From the NCBI GenBank assembly GCA_030605345.1, contig JAUWIN010000004.1, positions 1 through 54,216 on the forward strand: DNA of 54,216 bases, given 5' to 3'. The position numbers and the translations under genes were made by a program. Position 1 is the first letter of the stretch. Every line of letters starts with the position of its first letter. Under the pieces are notes generated by a model, which saw only the letters and a list, made by a program, of their open reading frames with translations, made no database searches and was not told the DNA's origin. This DNA comes from Candidatus Brocadiia bacterium. Its GTDB lineage: Bacteria > Planctomycetota > PUPC01. Shown here piece by piece: positions 1 through 10,179 of this stretch.

Positions 1-1
1 G

Positions 2-451
2 ATTGTCGTTGTCGACCCAGCGACAGGGCGGGTGTTGTGGAAGACTAAGCCGGGCGGGGAGGTCCGCCGCCTTTTGTGCACCGAGGACAGGGTTTTCATT
101 GCGCACGAACTTGACGACTGTTCAGTGGTATGCGAGAGGCTGAAGGACGGCAGGCGGATGTGGGCTACGGTGGTCGCCGAGAACAGCCGCTACCGCCCCG
201 GCGGCGACCCGGTACCGTTCATGGATATCGTTGGCGGCCGACTGATCACCGTGCAACATCTGAAAGGCAGGCCGGGCCGGAACCGAGCCCCGCTCATTGC
301 GGCAATCAGGGTCTCGTACGGCATGTTACTGAGGTGCATTGGCCTGAAGCCGACTAGCGGTTATAATGTGTTAGGGGCCAAGGCTGGCGGCGGCATTATC
401 GCCCTGATTACCGAGTCTGGCTTGATTGGCATATCGGCTGTCGGAGAATAG
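2..451 (+). CDS. PQQ-like beta-propeller protein, C-terminal part
   Basis: The reading frame is open from the window edge (codon at base 2) to the TAG at 449-451, so the 5' end lies outside. The first residues read [15 protein letters not shown], the typical strand of a PQQ-like (quinoprotein-type) propeller blade: hydrophobic run, Asp, Pro-Ala-Thr-Gly, then Leu-Trp-Lys. About 150 residues are visible, enough for two or three blades. Such domains are often extracytoplasmic, but nothing visible here identifies an enzyme. It ends 68 bases before moxR on the same strand, so it may belong to the same transcription unit. Confidence 0.65.
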   Translation: MVVVDPATGRVLWKTKPGGEVRRLLCTEDRVFIAHELDDCSVVCERLKDGRRMWATVVAENSRYRPGGDPVPFMDIVGGRLITVQHLKGRPGRNRAPLIAAIRVSYGMLLRCIGLKPTSGYNVLGAKAGGGIIALITESGLIGISAVGE

Positions 452-519
452 CCCGCAGGTTTGGCCGCCACATACCACACACAGGCCTGTGGCGCGGGAC
501 GAACAATTGGAGGAATGGA

Positions 520-1634
<1,115 letters not shown>

Positions 1635-1638
<4 letters not shown>

Positions 1639-1748
1639 AAAACACGATTTATCTGGCCGACAACATGGAGGTCCTGCCGACCATCGCCGACCGGTCGGTG
1701 AACCTCATTTATGTCGACCCGCCGTTCAACACTGGCAAGGTGCAGTAG
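1635..1748 (+). pseudogene. N-terminal fragment of a DNA (adenine) methyltransferase
   Basis: An ATG overlapping the moxR stop opens a 37-codon frame: [20 protein letters not shown], then a Ser-Val-Asn-Leu-Ile-Tyr-Val segment and DPPFNTGKVQ before a TAG. The DPPFNTG motif is the catalytic motif IV of beta-class N6-adenine (or N4-cytosine) DNA methyltransferases, and the preceding 'small loop of DNA position then Leu-Ile-Tyr-Val-Asp' pattern is also typical. After the TAG the same frame stays open to base 1847 and starts RTRMKAV, which resembles the family's usual continuation, but nothing further is recognisable. Several hundred residues of the family are missing. I read it as a decayed insertion remnant within the moxR operon. 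Confidence 0.6.
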
Positions 1749-1851
1749 CGCACGAGGATGAAAGCTGTCCACATAACTGACGATGCGGGGCCTCTCAAGC
1801 GGTTTGAGCACGCCTGGCAGCAATACGGCCTCGAGAGCGAGGGTTGACTTC

Positions 1852-2769
1852 GTGGCGCAGGTTGAAACGAACGAGGATTACAAGAAGTACCTCGACCCGA
1901 AGGTCCTTTCTCGGATTTCGCGGCTGGACATCAAGGCGCGGCTGATAGTTGAAGGCTATGTGTCGGGCCTGCACAAGAGCCCTTTCCACGGCTTCAGCGT
2001 CGAGTTCGCCCAGCACCGGGAGTATTCGCCGGGTGACGACCTGAAGCACCTCGACTGGAAGGTCTTCGGCAAGACCGACCGGTTCTACGTCAAGCAGTAC
2101 GAGGAGGAGACCAACCTCCGCGGCTGGATTCTGCTCGACATCTCCGAGTCGATGGACTACCGGTCGGGAGAGGTGTCGAAGCTGGAATACGGCTCGTACA
2201 TCGCCGCATCGCTCGCTTTCCTGATGCTCCAGCAGCAGGACTCCGCCGGGTTAGTATTGTTCGACGACCAGATTCGCACCCTTCTCAAGCCGTCGGGGCA
2301 GCCGTCGCACCTGAAACTGATTACCCGCGAACTCGCCGAGGCGAAGCCTACCGGCCGCTCGAAGGTGGGAACAATCTTCAACGACCTCGCCGAGCGGCTC
2401 AAACACCGCGGGCTAATCATCCTCATCTCCGACCTGTTCGTCGATCCCGGGGAACTCGCTGTGGGACTGCAACACTTCCGGCACAAGCGTCACGAAGTCG
2501 TCCTGTTCCACGTCCTCGACGATTACGAGCGGACGTTCCCGTTCAGGGACCTCACCATGTTCAAGGGGCTTGAAGGATACGAAGACGTTTTCGCCGAGCC
2601 GCGGTCGCTGCGGGATGGCTACATCGCCGAGATGGAGAACTTCGTCAAGCACGTGAAGCGGACGTGTCGGCAGCACAAGATCGACTACGTGCCGATGACC
2701 ACCAGTGACTCGCTGGAGGCGGCCCTCAGCGCCTATCTGGCTGGCCGCCTGGCGATGAGAGGGAAATAA
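1852..2769 (+). CDS. DUF58 domain protein
   Basis: A DUF58 family protein of 305 residues from the GTG at 1852. Residues about 54-90 carry the family block HREYSPGDDLKHLDWKVFG then the KQYEEETNL segment, and DISES at 96-100 is a VWA-like metal-site (DxSxS) motif. DUF58 proteins are encoded beside MoxR ATPases and are thought to work with them at the membrane. I chose 1852 because the protein then begins just before the conserved NEDYKKYLDPKVLSRI segment and GAGGG sits 8 bases upstream; an ATG at 1783 in the same frame adds 23 unconserved residues and overlaps the methyltransferase remnant. A 123-base gap separates it from the next gene of the operon. Confidence 0.92.
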   Translation: MAQVETNEDYKKYLDPKVLSRISRLDIKARLIVEGYVSGLHKSPFHGFSVEFAQHREYSPGDDLKHLDWKVFGKTDRFYVKQYEEETNLRGWILLDISESMDYRSGEVSKLEYGSYIAASLAFLMLQQQDSAGLVLFDDQIRTLLKPSGQPSHLKLITRELAEAKPTGRSKVGTIFNDLAERLKHRGLIILISDLFVDPGELAVGLQHFRHKRHEVVLFHVLDDYERTFPFRDLTMFKGLEGYEDVFAEPRSLRDGYIAEMENFVKHVKRTCRQHKIDYVPMTTSDSLEAALSAYLAGRLAMRGK

Positions 2770-2892
2770 CGGCCGACACGATGAATCTCGCGAAGGCGGT
2801 TCAGCTCATGCCCGCGATTGGAGTGACACCAGGCGCTGCGACGGATGTCGTGTAGGTGCTTTCGACTTCCAGATGACGAATAAAGGCGAGAG

Positions 2893-5115
2893 GTGTTTGA
2901 ACTGATCAACGGATGGATGGCGCTGGGTGCGCTCGGCGCGTCCATCCCCGTCATCATCCACCTGCTGAACCGGCGGCGGTTCAAAATCACCCGCTGGGCG
3001 GCAATGGAGTTCCTGCTGGCCTCGCTGCGGAAGAACTACAAGCGGGTGCGGATGGAGAATCTCCTGCTCCTGCTGCTGCGGGTCCTGATGTTCATCCTGA
3101 TTGCGCTCGCCCTTGCAAGGCCCAGGGTGACGGAATCAGGCGCGCTGGGCGCTCTGGGGACCGAAAGCCGCCACGCCATCATCGTCCTCGACAATTCCTT
3201 CAGCATGGGTTACCGCGAAGGCTCCGACACTTGCTTCGACCGGGCGAAAGATGTGGCTCAGCAGATACTGAATTCGCTCGACACGGGCGACGTGATTTCG
3301 CTTCTGGCAATGTCCGACGTGACCCGGCCGGTGATTAAGCAGGCGACGCTCGACGTCGGCCTGGTGAGGCAGGAGGTCAAGCGGATACGTCGTGGATGGG
3401 GTGCGACCGACGTGCGGGCGGCGCTGGTCGCCGCCGCCGGCTTGCTCGACTCGACCAAAAAGCCGCGGAAGGAGATATTCATCATCACCGACATGCAAGC
3501 GCTCGGATGGGGCAACAAAGGGGCGGAGCCAAGTTCCGAACTCGAATCTGCCCTCGAACACATCCGAAAACAGGCCAAAGTGTTCGTAGTCGATGTGGGG
3601 AGCGCCGAGCCGGAAAACCTGGCCGTCACCAAGCTGGCACCGGTCTCCAGTATCATCGGGACTGGGACTCAGTCGGAATTTGAGGGGGAGGGGTCCAACT
3701 TCGGCAGGACGCAGAAATCCGGCGTCCAGCTCAGGTGCCTGGTGGACAAGTTCAACCAGGGCGTCAAGACGCTCGACATTCCGCCCGGCAAGAGCAAAAC
3801 CACAACGCTCACCCACTCATTCCATACCAAGGGGATGCACGTTATCCAGGTTCAATTGGGGGAGGATAGGCTCCCGCCGGACAACGTCCGGCACCTGGCC
3901 GTCAACGTGGAGGAATTCGTCCGCACCCTGCTGGTCAACGGCGAGACCTCCACTGAGCCGGACGAAAACGAGACCTACTTCATCGAACGGGCGCTCAGTC
4001 CACCGACAGAACAGGTCGGCCTGAAAGTCTCACACGTCAAACCCACGACAATAACCGAGTTTGGTATATCGGGGGCCGACTTCGCAAAATACCGCCTGGT
4101 GGTGCTGGCCAACCTGGCTTCGCTGGCGGCGGAGAAGCCCGTGCTGCGGCTGGAAGACTACGTGAAACGCGGCGGGGCGCTGGTGGTGTTCCTTGGCGAC
4201 CGGGTCGATGCGGCGTTTTACAACCAACGGCTCTTCAAGGACGGCAATGGGCTGCTCCCGGCTCGGCTCGGTTCGGAAATGGGCACCACCGGACCCAACC
4301 GGAAGGGTACGCACATCGAGTTGCTCAAGCCCGTTCATCCGGCGTTCCGGCGCTTCACCGGGGAAAAGGCGTTCTTCATCAGCCGCTCGGTCCTGTTCTA
4401 TAAATACTACGAACTCCACCTGCCGAAGCAGCTCGAGGATGTCCGGGTTGTGGCGCAGTTCCACGGCGGCGGGCCAGCCATCGTTGAAAAGACGTTCGGC
4501 CGCGGCCGCGTGATGCTGTTTGCCTCCTCCTGCGACGCGGAGTGGAACAACTTTCCCACCTCCGCAGCGTATCTGGTTGTCGTGCACGACCTCCTCAGAC
4601 ACCTGGCGAGCGGGGAGTTCGAGCAAAGGAACGTCATCGTCCACCAGCCATACCGGCGCACCTTCGCACCTGCCGAACTCATCGACACGGTGAAGGTCCG
4701 CCGGCCTGACGGCGCCGAAAAAGAACTCCGCCCATACCTCATACGCCCTGCCGGGCGCCGCGCCTCTGAAGAAAGCGAGAACGCAACCCTGACGCTGACA
4801 CAAATCCGCTTTCTGGAAACCGACGTGGCAGGACAATACAAACTCGAACTCCGGCGGAAAGACGGGAGCCGACCCCCAATAGAATATTTCGCGGTGAACG
4901 TTCCTCCGCAGGAGAGCGACCTCCGGCGTTACGCGCCTGATGACGCCAAGGCGGCCGTCAAGGGCATTCAATTCGAATATGCCACGAGCCTGGCGGAATT
5001 GAAGCTGGCGGTGCGGCAGAGCAGGGCCGGGCGGGAGTTTGCCCGGCCGCTCTTGCTGGCGCTGCTTGCGGTCACGTGCGTCGAACTCATCCTCGGGCAG
5101 AGGTTCGGAAGATGA
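2893..5115 (+). CDS. BatA-like membrane protein with VWA domain
   Basis: 740 residues. The N-terminus matches the BatA (aerotolerance-regulator) domain: a membrane segment at about 5-24 with IPVIIHLLNRRRF, then a second membrane segment at about 57-76. A VWA domain follows with the MIDAS motif DNSFS at 100-104, then a large periplasmic region with a GATase-1-like section, and a last membrane segment around 718-736. The GTG start at 2893 is preceded by AAAGGCGAGAGG. The stop overlaps the next gene's start by ATGA, so the two membrane VWA proteins are translationally coupled. By family context the protein is a membrane partner of the MoxR ATPase; its substrate is not known. Confidence 0.9.
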   Translation: MFELINGWMALGALGASIPVIIHLLNRRRFKITRWAAMEFLLASLRKNYKRVRMENLLLLLLRVLMFILIALALARPRVTESGALGALGTESRHAIIVLDNSFSMGYREGSDTCFDRAKDVAQQILNSLDTGDVISLLAMSDVTRPVIKQATLDVGLVRQEVKRIRRGWGATDVRAALVAAAGLLDSTKKPRKEIFIITDMQALGWGNKGAEPSSELESALEHIRKQAKVFVVDVGSAEPENLAVTKLAPVSSIIGTGTQSEFEGEGSNFGRTQKSGVQLRCLVDKFNQGVKTLDIPPGKSKTTTLTHSFHTKGMHVIQVQLGEDRLPPDNVRHLAVNVEEFVRTLLVNGETSTEPDENETYFIERALSPPTEQVGLKVSHVKPTTITEFGISGADFAKYRLVVLANLASLAAEKPVLRLEDYVKRGGALVVFLGDRVDAAFYNQRLFKDGNGLLPARLGSEMGTTGPNRKGTHIELLKPVHPAFRRFTGEKAFFISRSVLFYKYYELHLPKQLEDVRVVAQFHGGGPAIVEKTFGRGRVMLFASSCDAEWNNFPTSAAYLVVVHDLLRHLASGEFEQRNVIVHQPYRRTFAPAELIDTVKVRRPDGAEKELRPYLIRPAGRRASEESENATLTLTQIRFLETDVAGQYKLELRRKDGSRPPIEYFAVNVPPQESDLRRYAPDDAKAAVKGIQFEYATSLAELKLAVRQSRAGREFARPLLLALLAVTCVELILGQRFGR

Positions 5116-7562
5116 GGGACTTGCTGCTCAAACTCTTCAACCTGGACCGGGCGGATTTCAGCGCCGCCGAGGGGTGGAAACTGCGCCTGATGAGCGAATG
5201 GGCACCCGCTGTGGTAGTCTTCGCCTGCCTGGCGCTGGTCGTGTTGGTGTGGCAGATATACAAACGCGAGAAGGGCACCGCCTCGGCCAGGTTCAAACTA
5301 ATGCTCGCCCTGCTCAGGCTGCTCGCCCTGGCGGTTCTGGTCTTCGTCCTCCTCGCTCCGGCCGTAGTCATCGTCCGGTCCGAACTCAAGGAATCATACG
5401 TGGTCATTCTGGCGGACAAATCTGACAGCATGAATCTGGAAGACAAGTATCGCGACGACGAGACGCTCGCCCGCCTGGCTTATGCGGTTGGCCTGAGGGA
5501 GAAGCTGGCCCCCTCGGAGCCGGTCGAGCTGGAGGTCGCCGAAGAGATCCGCGCCATGTCCCGCGCCGAAATCGCAAACCGGGCGCTGGCAAACCCGAAG
5601 CTCGACTTAGTTGGCCGGATTGCACAGAACGCGAAGGTCCGACAGTTTGTGTTCGCGTCAACCATCTCGCCAGCGCCGGTGGCCGGGCCTGAGAGCAGAC
5701 CTGAAGGGAGCGGGCCGGAATCGAAACCGACGCAACAGACCGTCCGCCCGCTGGTCATCAAGCCAGACGGGCCGGTGACGCAGATCGGCGAGAGCATCCG
5801 CGACGCGGTTGCCGAGCTGCGAGGCCAGCGCATCGCTGCCATGGTCGTCCTCTCGGACTGGTGCTCCAACAGCGGCCTCCCGCCCACCGAGGCCACCCGG
5901 TACGCCCTCGACGCCAAGTCGGCATTTCCCATCTTCACCGTGGGCGTCGGCGACCCGGCAGGGCAGCGCGACATCGTCGTCTCCAGCGTCTCCGCAAACA
6001 CCGTCGCCTTCCTCAACGACCCGCTGATGTTCAACGTCGCCATCGAGCAGTCCGGCTACGACGGCGCGGTGGTCCCGCTTGAACTCCGCCTGGGCGAGAA
6101 AATTGTGGCCACCAGGAACATCACCCTGGTGCCCGGCTACAAGTATTACACCATCTCGCACAAACCCTCGAAGAAGGGAGTGTGCAAATATCGGGTCTCC
6201 GTCCCGGCGCGGGACGACGAGCTTTCAGCCCGGAACAACGTCACCGAGCACACAGTAACGGTGAAGGATGACAAGATCAGGGTGCTGCTCATCGCCGCCG
6301 CCCCGAGCTGGGAGTGGCGCTTCCTCAAGGCGGCGCTTGTCCGCGACAAGTCGGTTCGTCTCTGCGCCTGGCTTCAGTCCGCTGACCGCCACTGGACAAT
6401 GGCGGGGGGCAAGCAGCTCGACCACCTTCCTCTGAACAAGAAGGAACTGGTGGACAACTACGACGTGGTCTTCATGCTGGGGGCGTCTCCCGACACCTTC
6501 TCCGAAGAGCAGCTCGACAACATCAGGTCGTTCGTGGGTGATTTCGGCGGCGGCCTCATCTTCTCCGCCGGAGCCGGTGCGCTGTGTGAGGGGTTTGCGA
6601 ACACCGCTCTGGCGAAGTGCCTGCCTGTGTCGCTCGAATCGCCCACCGATTTCCGGTTCACCCGCGCGCCGATGTATTCCTTCGAATTGCACGTCACGCC
6701 CGAAGGATGGGCGCACCCGGCGATGAAACTAGCCCAAGACGCGCACCAGAACCGTGAACTGTGGGAGCACCTGCCAAAATTGTTCTGGTTCCACCCGATC
6801 GAAAAAGTCAAGCCCGGTGCGCGGGTGCTGGCGACCCATTCGGAAGAGAAAAGCGAGCGCGGCTTGTTCCCCATCTTCGTCGAGCAGCGCTACGGCGCCG
6901 GGAAGGTGTTCTTTTCCGCCACCGACGAAACCTGGCGCTGGCGGTTTATCATCGGGGACAAATATTTCTATCAGTTCTGGCGGCAGACCATCGGGCTTAT
7001 CGCAGCCAACAAACTGCTCGGCAGCGCAAAGCGCCTTACCATCTCTGTGGCCAGGAACAAATATAGTATCGGACAGAAGGTCGAAATCGAGGCCAGGGTG
7101 CTCGACCAGATGCTCCGGCCGTCCGGCGAGAAATCACTAATGGCCACCCTCGCCCTCCCCGGCGGAAGCACCAGAAAACTCGACCTGGCCCTCGTCGCGC
7201 CGAACCAGGGGCTCTATCGCGGCTCCTTCATCCCGCGCAAGATCGGCAGCTACGCCGCCCGGGTGCGTCCCAGCCCGACCGAAGAGGCCGAAACCGTCCC
7301 CTTCAGCGTGACGATGTCCACCCTCGAAAGCGAGAGCCGCCGGCTCGACCTGGAAACTATGAAGGCCGTCGCCAAAAAGACCTCCGCCGCCTGGTTCACC
7401 ATCGACCAGATTGGCCGAATACCGGAAAAGATAAAGAGCGAATCAACGAACATCACCACCGAACACCCGACGGAAATCTGGGATTCGTGGGGCTGCCTGC
7501 TGCTGTTCACAATCCCGCTCGCCTGCGAATGGTGGCTGCGAAAACGCAGACTGCTGACCTGA
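5112..7562 (+). CDS. Membrane protein with VWA-like and glutamine amidotransferase-like regions
   Basis: 816 residues from the ATG that overlaps the preceding stop (a 36-base longer frame exists upstream but lies inside the previous gene). Two membrane segments at about 31-50 and 63-90 precede a VWA-like strand and DKSDS motif at about 102-106. A long extracytoplasmic part follows, with a segment (IRVLLIAAAPSWEWRFLKA) that resembles the class-I glutamine-amidotransferase-like fold seen in this family, and a final membrane segment WGCLLLFTIPLACEWWLRK at the C-terminus. This layout is the usual last member of MoxR-DUF58-VWA operons. The gene converges on xth with 54 bases between stops. Confidence 0.85.
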   Translation: MRDLLLKLFNLDRADFSAAEGWKLRLMSEWAPAVVVFACLALVVLVWQIYKREKGTASARFKLMLALLRLLALAVLVFVLLAPAVVIVRSELKESYVVILADKSDSMNLEDKYRDDETLARLAYAVGLREKLAPSEPVELEVAEEIRAMSRAEIANRALANPKLDLVGRIAQNAKVRQFVFASTISPAPVAGPESRPEGSGPESKPTQQTVRPLVIKPDGPVTQIGESIRDAVAELRGQRIAAMVVLSDWCSNSGLPPTEATRYALDAKSAFPIFTVGVGDPAGQRDIVVSSVSANTVAFLNDPLMFNVAIEQSGYDGAVVPLELRLGEKIVATRNITLVPGYKYYTISHKPSKKGVCKYRVSVPARDDELSARNNVTEHTVTVKDDKIRVLLIAAAPSWEWRFLKAALVRDKSVRLCAWLQSADRHWTMAGGKQLDHLPLNKKELVDNYDVVFMLGASPDTFSEEQLDNIRSFVGDFGGGLIFSAGAGALCEGFANTALAKCLPVSLESPTDFRFTRAPMYSFELHVTPEGWAHPAMKLAQDAHQNRELWEHLPKLFWFHPIEKVKPGARVLATHSEEKSERGLFPIFVEQRYGAGKVFFSATDETWRWRFIIGDKYFYQFWRQTIGLIAANKLLGSAKRLTISVARNKYSIGQKVEIEARVLDQMLRPSGEKSLMATLALPGGSTRKLDLALVAPNQGLYRGSFIPRKIGSYAARVRPSPTEEAETVPFSVTMSTLESESRRLDLETMKAVAKKTSAAWFTIDQIGRIPEKIKSESTNITTEHPTEIWDSWGCLLLFTIPLACEWWLRKRRLLT

Positions 7563-7616
7563 CCCCGCACCGAAGTCGCCGCGTATTTTCTTTTTCTGCC
7601 GCCGTGAATAGACAGC

Positions 7617-8393
7617 TCAAGGGACGTCAAATTCCGCCGCCAGGAAAGTGTGGTCGGAAGACTTGGGAAGCCTCCGTGGGTCGAGGTCAATCAGGGCGTC
7701 AGTTGACCTATTCGCAAGCGGTCTGGTCGCCAGGATATGGTCCACCCGCCAACCCTTCCCCTCCTTGACCGCATTGCGGGAGCGGTAGTCGAAAAACGTG
7801 TACTGGCCGGACTCGGGGTGGTGCTTTCTGAACACGTCCACAAAGCCCCACTCGACAACGCTCTGAAACGCTGCCTGCACCTCCGGATTAAAGCACACGT
7901 GCCCCAGGAGCCGCTTGGGGTCGTGAACGTCGATGTCCGTGGGCGCTACGTTCAGGTCACCACACCACAACACCTTTTCCTTCGACGCATAATGTTTCTG
8001 GAAGAACTTCGCCAAGCGCGAGAACCACTCCAACTTGTATTTGTAAACCGGCAGTTTGACGTCCCTGCCCTGCGGGACGTATGTGTTCACGATGTGCACG
8101 CCCTCGTAGGTCCCGCGGACGAGCCGTGTCTCGTCGCGCGGGCCGCCGTCGTCGAGGCCGTACGAAACGTCCTTCAGTTCGCCGGAACTGATAATCGCCA
8201 CCCCGTTGTACGACTTCTCGCCCTTGAACACCACCTGGTAACCGGCCTGCTCGAAATCGCCCGCCGGGAAGGAGTCGTCCGGCACCTTTGTCTCTTGCAC
8301 GCACAGCACGTCCGGCTGGTGTTTCGCAAGCCAATCCAACAGGATCGGCATCCGCGCACGAATAGAATTGGCATTAAACGTCGCGACCTTCAT
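7617..8393 (-). CDS. xth: Exodeoxyribonuclease III
   Basis: 258 residues, the normal length for exonuclease III, which removes 3' blocking groups and cleaves abasic DNA in base-excision repair. The active-site signatures are present in order: MKVATFNANSIRAR at the start (metal/phosphate-binding Asn7), VQETK near residue 34 (catalytic Glu), GDLNVAP (catalytic Asp and Asn), GWRVDHILAT, and SSDHTFL at the C-terminus (the Asp-His pair). The gene stands alone on the minus strand, converging on the membrane operon and upstream of nothing obvious in the same operon; ribBA lies 90 bases upstream in the same direction and could be co-transcribed. Confidence 0.95.
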   Translation of the reverse strand: MKVATFNANSIRARMPILLDWLAKHQPDVLCVQETKVPDDSFPAGDFEQAGYQVVFKGEKSYNGVAIISSGELKDVSYGLDDGGPRDETRLVRGTYEGVHIVNTYVPQGRDVKLPVYKYKLEWFSRLAKFFQKHYASKEKVLWCGDLNVAPTDIDVHDPKRLLGHVCFNPEVQAAFQSVVEWGFVDVFRKHHPESGQYTFFDYRSRNAVKEGKGWRVDHILATRPLANRSTDALIDLDPRRLPKSSDHTFLAAEFDVP

Positions 8394-8483
8394 CGGAATC
8401 CTACCGCGCCCGGACCGGCGTAATTAGAGCCACTCTCCGGTTTGCCCCTCTACAATGCCGACGGTCGGCTCGGAGCGCCGATT

Positions 8484-9695
8484 TCAGACATTATTCAGAA
8501 GATGCCCAAGTCTGGCCGTCTTCGTCTTGAGATACTTCATGTTCGTTTCCCTGGGCGAGACTTCAATCGGCACCCGCTCCACAATCTCGATGCCGTAGCC
8601 GGACAAGGCCGCATACTTCCTCGGGTTGTTCGTCAACAGCCGGATTCGGCTGAGGCCAAGGTCGCGAAGTATCTGCGCGCCGATCCCGTAGTCGCGCCCG
8701 TCGGGCTGATAGCCGAGTTTTTCGTTGGCCTCCACCGTGTCCATGCCGTCGTCCTGTAAGTTGTATGCGTGCAGTTTATCCTCCAGGCCGATGCCGCGGC
8801 CCTCCTGCCGCATATAAAGGAGCACTCCGCATCCCTCCTCCGCGATCATCTGCTGAGCTTTTTCGAGTTGCTCGCCGCAGTCGCACCGGACGGAATGGAA
8901 AATATCGCCCGTCAGGCATTCGGAATGCACCCGCACAAGTACCGGCTGCTCCTGCGTAACTCCCGGCTTGATGCCACCGATACAAAGCGCCAGGTGAATA
9001 TAGTCGTCGATGTCCGAGCGGTAACAATGCAGCTCGAATTTGCCGAGCGTGGTGGGCAGGCGCACCGCCGTAATGTGGCTGATGAGCCTCTCCTCACTCC
9101 TACGGTAGAAAATCAAATCCTTGATGGTGCACATCTTCAGGCCGTGCTTCCGGCAGTACACCTCCAGTTGCGGCACCCTGGCCATAGTTCCGTCGTCGTT
9201 CATAATCTCGCAGATTACCCCCGCCGACTGGAGGCCCGCCAGCCGCGCCAGGTCCACCGCCGCCTCGGTATGGCCGGCGCGGACCAGCACACCGCCGTCG
9301 CGCGCCCGCAGCGGGAACACATGTCCGGGCCGGCGGAGGTCCTCCGGTCTCGCGTCAGGGCGCACCGCCGTGCGGATGGTCTTTGCTCTGTCCGCGGCCG
9401 AGATACCTGTGGTGGTGCCTTCCCTGGCTCCGATGGAGATGGTGAAGGCGCAGAGGTTCTTGGGCCTGTCTCCGGGCAGGAGTTGAAGTTTGAGTCTGTC
9501 GCAGGTCTCACCCGTAAGCGGCAGGCAGACCAGGCCGCCGCCGAACTTTCGCATGAAGTTAACTGTCTCCGGCGTGACCTTCTCCGCCGCCATAACAAGG
9601 TCGCCCTCATTCTCACGACTTTCGTCGTCCACCACCCCCACCATCTTGCCCGCGGCGATGTCCGCCAGAACGTCGGGAATTGACGAAAACCCCAT
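8484..9695 (-). CDS. ribBA: Bifunctional 3,4-dihydroxy-2-butanone-4-phosphate synthase / GTP cyclohydrolase II
   Basis: 403 residues from the ATG at 9695, which follows GAGGAGG; a longer frame to 9758 lacks a good start. The RibB half (about 1-205) contains [18 protein letters not shown], the acidic metal-binding loop, and [18 protein letters not shown]. The RibA half contains [19 protein letters not shown] with the three zinc cysteines, then [10 protein letters not shown], the GTP-binding and catalytic loop, and [10 protein letters not shown]. Both reactions start riboflavin synthesis, from ribulose 5-phosphate and from GTP. Both halves look complete. I see no FMN riboswitch in the roughly 150 bases between it and tRNA-Asp. 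Confidence 0.96.
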   Translation of the reverse strand: MGFSSIPDVLADIAAGKMVGVVDDESRENEGDLVMAAEKVTPETVNFMRKFGGGLVCLPLTGETCDRLKLQLLPGDRPKNLCAFTISIGAREGTTTGISAADRAKTIRTAVRPDARPEDLRRPGHVFPLRARDGGVLVRAGHTEAAVDLARLAGLQSAGVICEIMNDDGTMARVPQLEVYCRKHGLKMCTIKDLIFYRRSEERLISHITAVRLPTTLGKFELHCYRSDIDDYIHLALCIGGIKPGVTQEQPVLVRVHSECLTGDIFHSVRCDCGEQLEKAQQMIAEEGCGVLLYMRQEGRGIGLEDKLHAYNLQDDGMDTVEANEKLGYQPDGRDYGIGAQILRDLGLSRIRLLTNNPRKYAALSGYGIEIVERVPIEVSPRETNMKYLKTKTARLGHLLNNV

Positions 9696-9853
9696 TACTC
9701 CTCCTCGCAGGTTATTTCCCCTGCGCCGGATTATAACCCGGCGTGCCGGGCCAGTCAATCCTGTCGGAAGGCGCCGGACTCATCGCTCGCCGCCCGCCCG
9801 GGCGTATTGACTTGGCCGATGTTCACTGCTATACTTTGGGAGGTAATACAAGT

Positions 9854-9931
9854 GGGGCCGTAGCTCAACTTGGTTAGAGTACCAGACTGTCGATCTGGGG
9901 GTTGCGGGTTCGAGTCCCGTCGGCCTCGCCA
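9854..9931 (+). tRNA. tRNA-Asp (GTC)
   Basis: The acceptor arms GGGGCCG and CGGCCTC pair over seven positions (one G-U), the discriminator is G, and CCA is encoded at 9929-9931. The anticodon stem CCAGA/TCTGG encloses CTGTCGA, giving anticodon GTC and hence aspartate. The T arm is GCGGG-TTCGAGT-CCCGT. The D arm TAGCTCAACTTGGTTAGAG is normal. It lies between the divergently placed ribBA and the hut operon. Confidence 0.97.
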
Positions 9932-9973
9932 GTTCATCCTCGTACCTTACCCTACCTGCAGAAGTGCATGCGG

Positions 9974-9994
9974 CCGGGTGCCAGTGGCACCCGG
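9974..9994. repeat. Perfect intergenic palindrome
   Basis: CCGGGTGCC-AGT-GGCACCCGG is a perfect 9-bp inverted repeat with a 3-base loop, 43 bases after the tRNA. There is no T tract, so it is not a standard intrinsic terminator; it resembles a dispersed REP-type palindrome. The rest of the 248 bases between the tRNA and hutH shows no gene. Confidence 0.6.
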
Positions 9995-10179
9995 TCCGTG
10001 GTGCACTGCGGCTACAAGTCACTGTCGGTTCTTTTTTTAGCTACAGCGACCCGCCGGGGCAAAAATTATCCTTTAGCTGTGGGAGCTCAATGAGTAAAAT
10101 CCGCGTACACGGGCTTGCGAGGTAGGTGCAGGCGTTGCGGACAGCGCCGGCCAACTGGTAATTTTCAGGCGGTCAATCC

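Noticed and set aside
4030..4971. 313-codon minus-strand frame
   Set aside because: Antisense shadow of the BatA-like gene, with no recognisable motif.
9696..9853. FMN riboswitch before ribBA
   Set aside because: The short upstream region lacks the conserved FMN aptamer segments.
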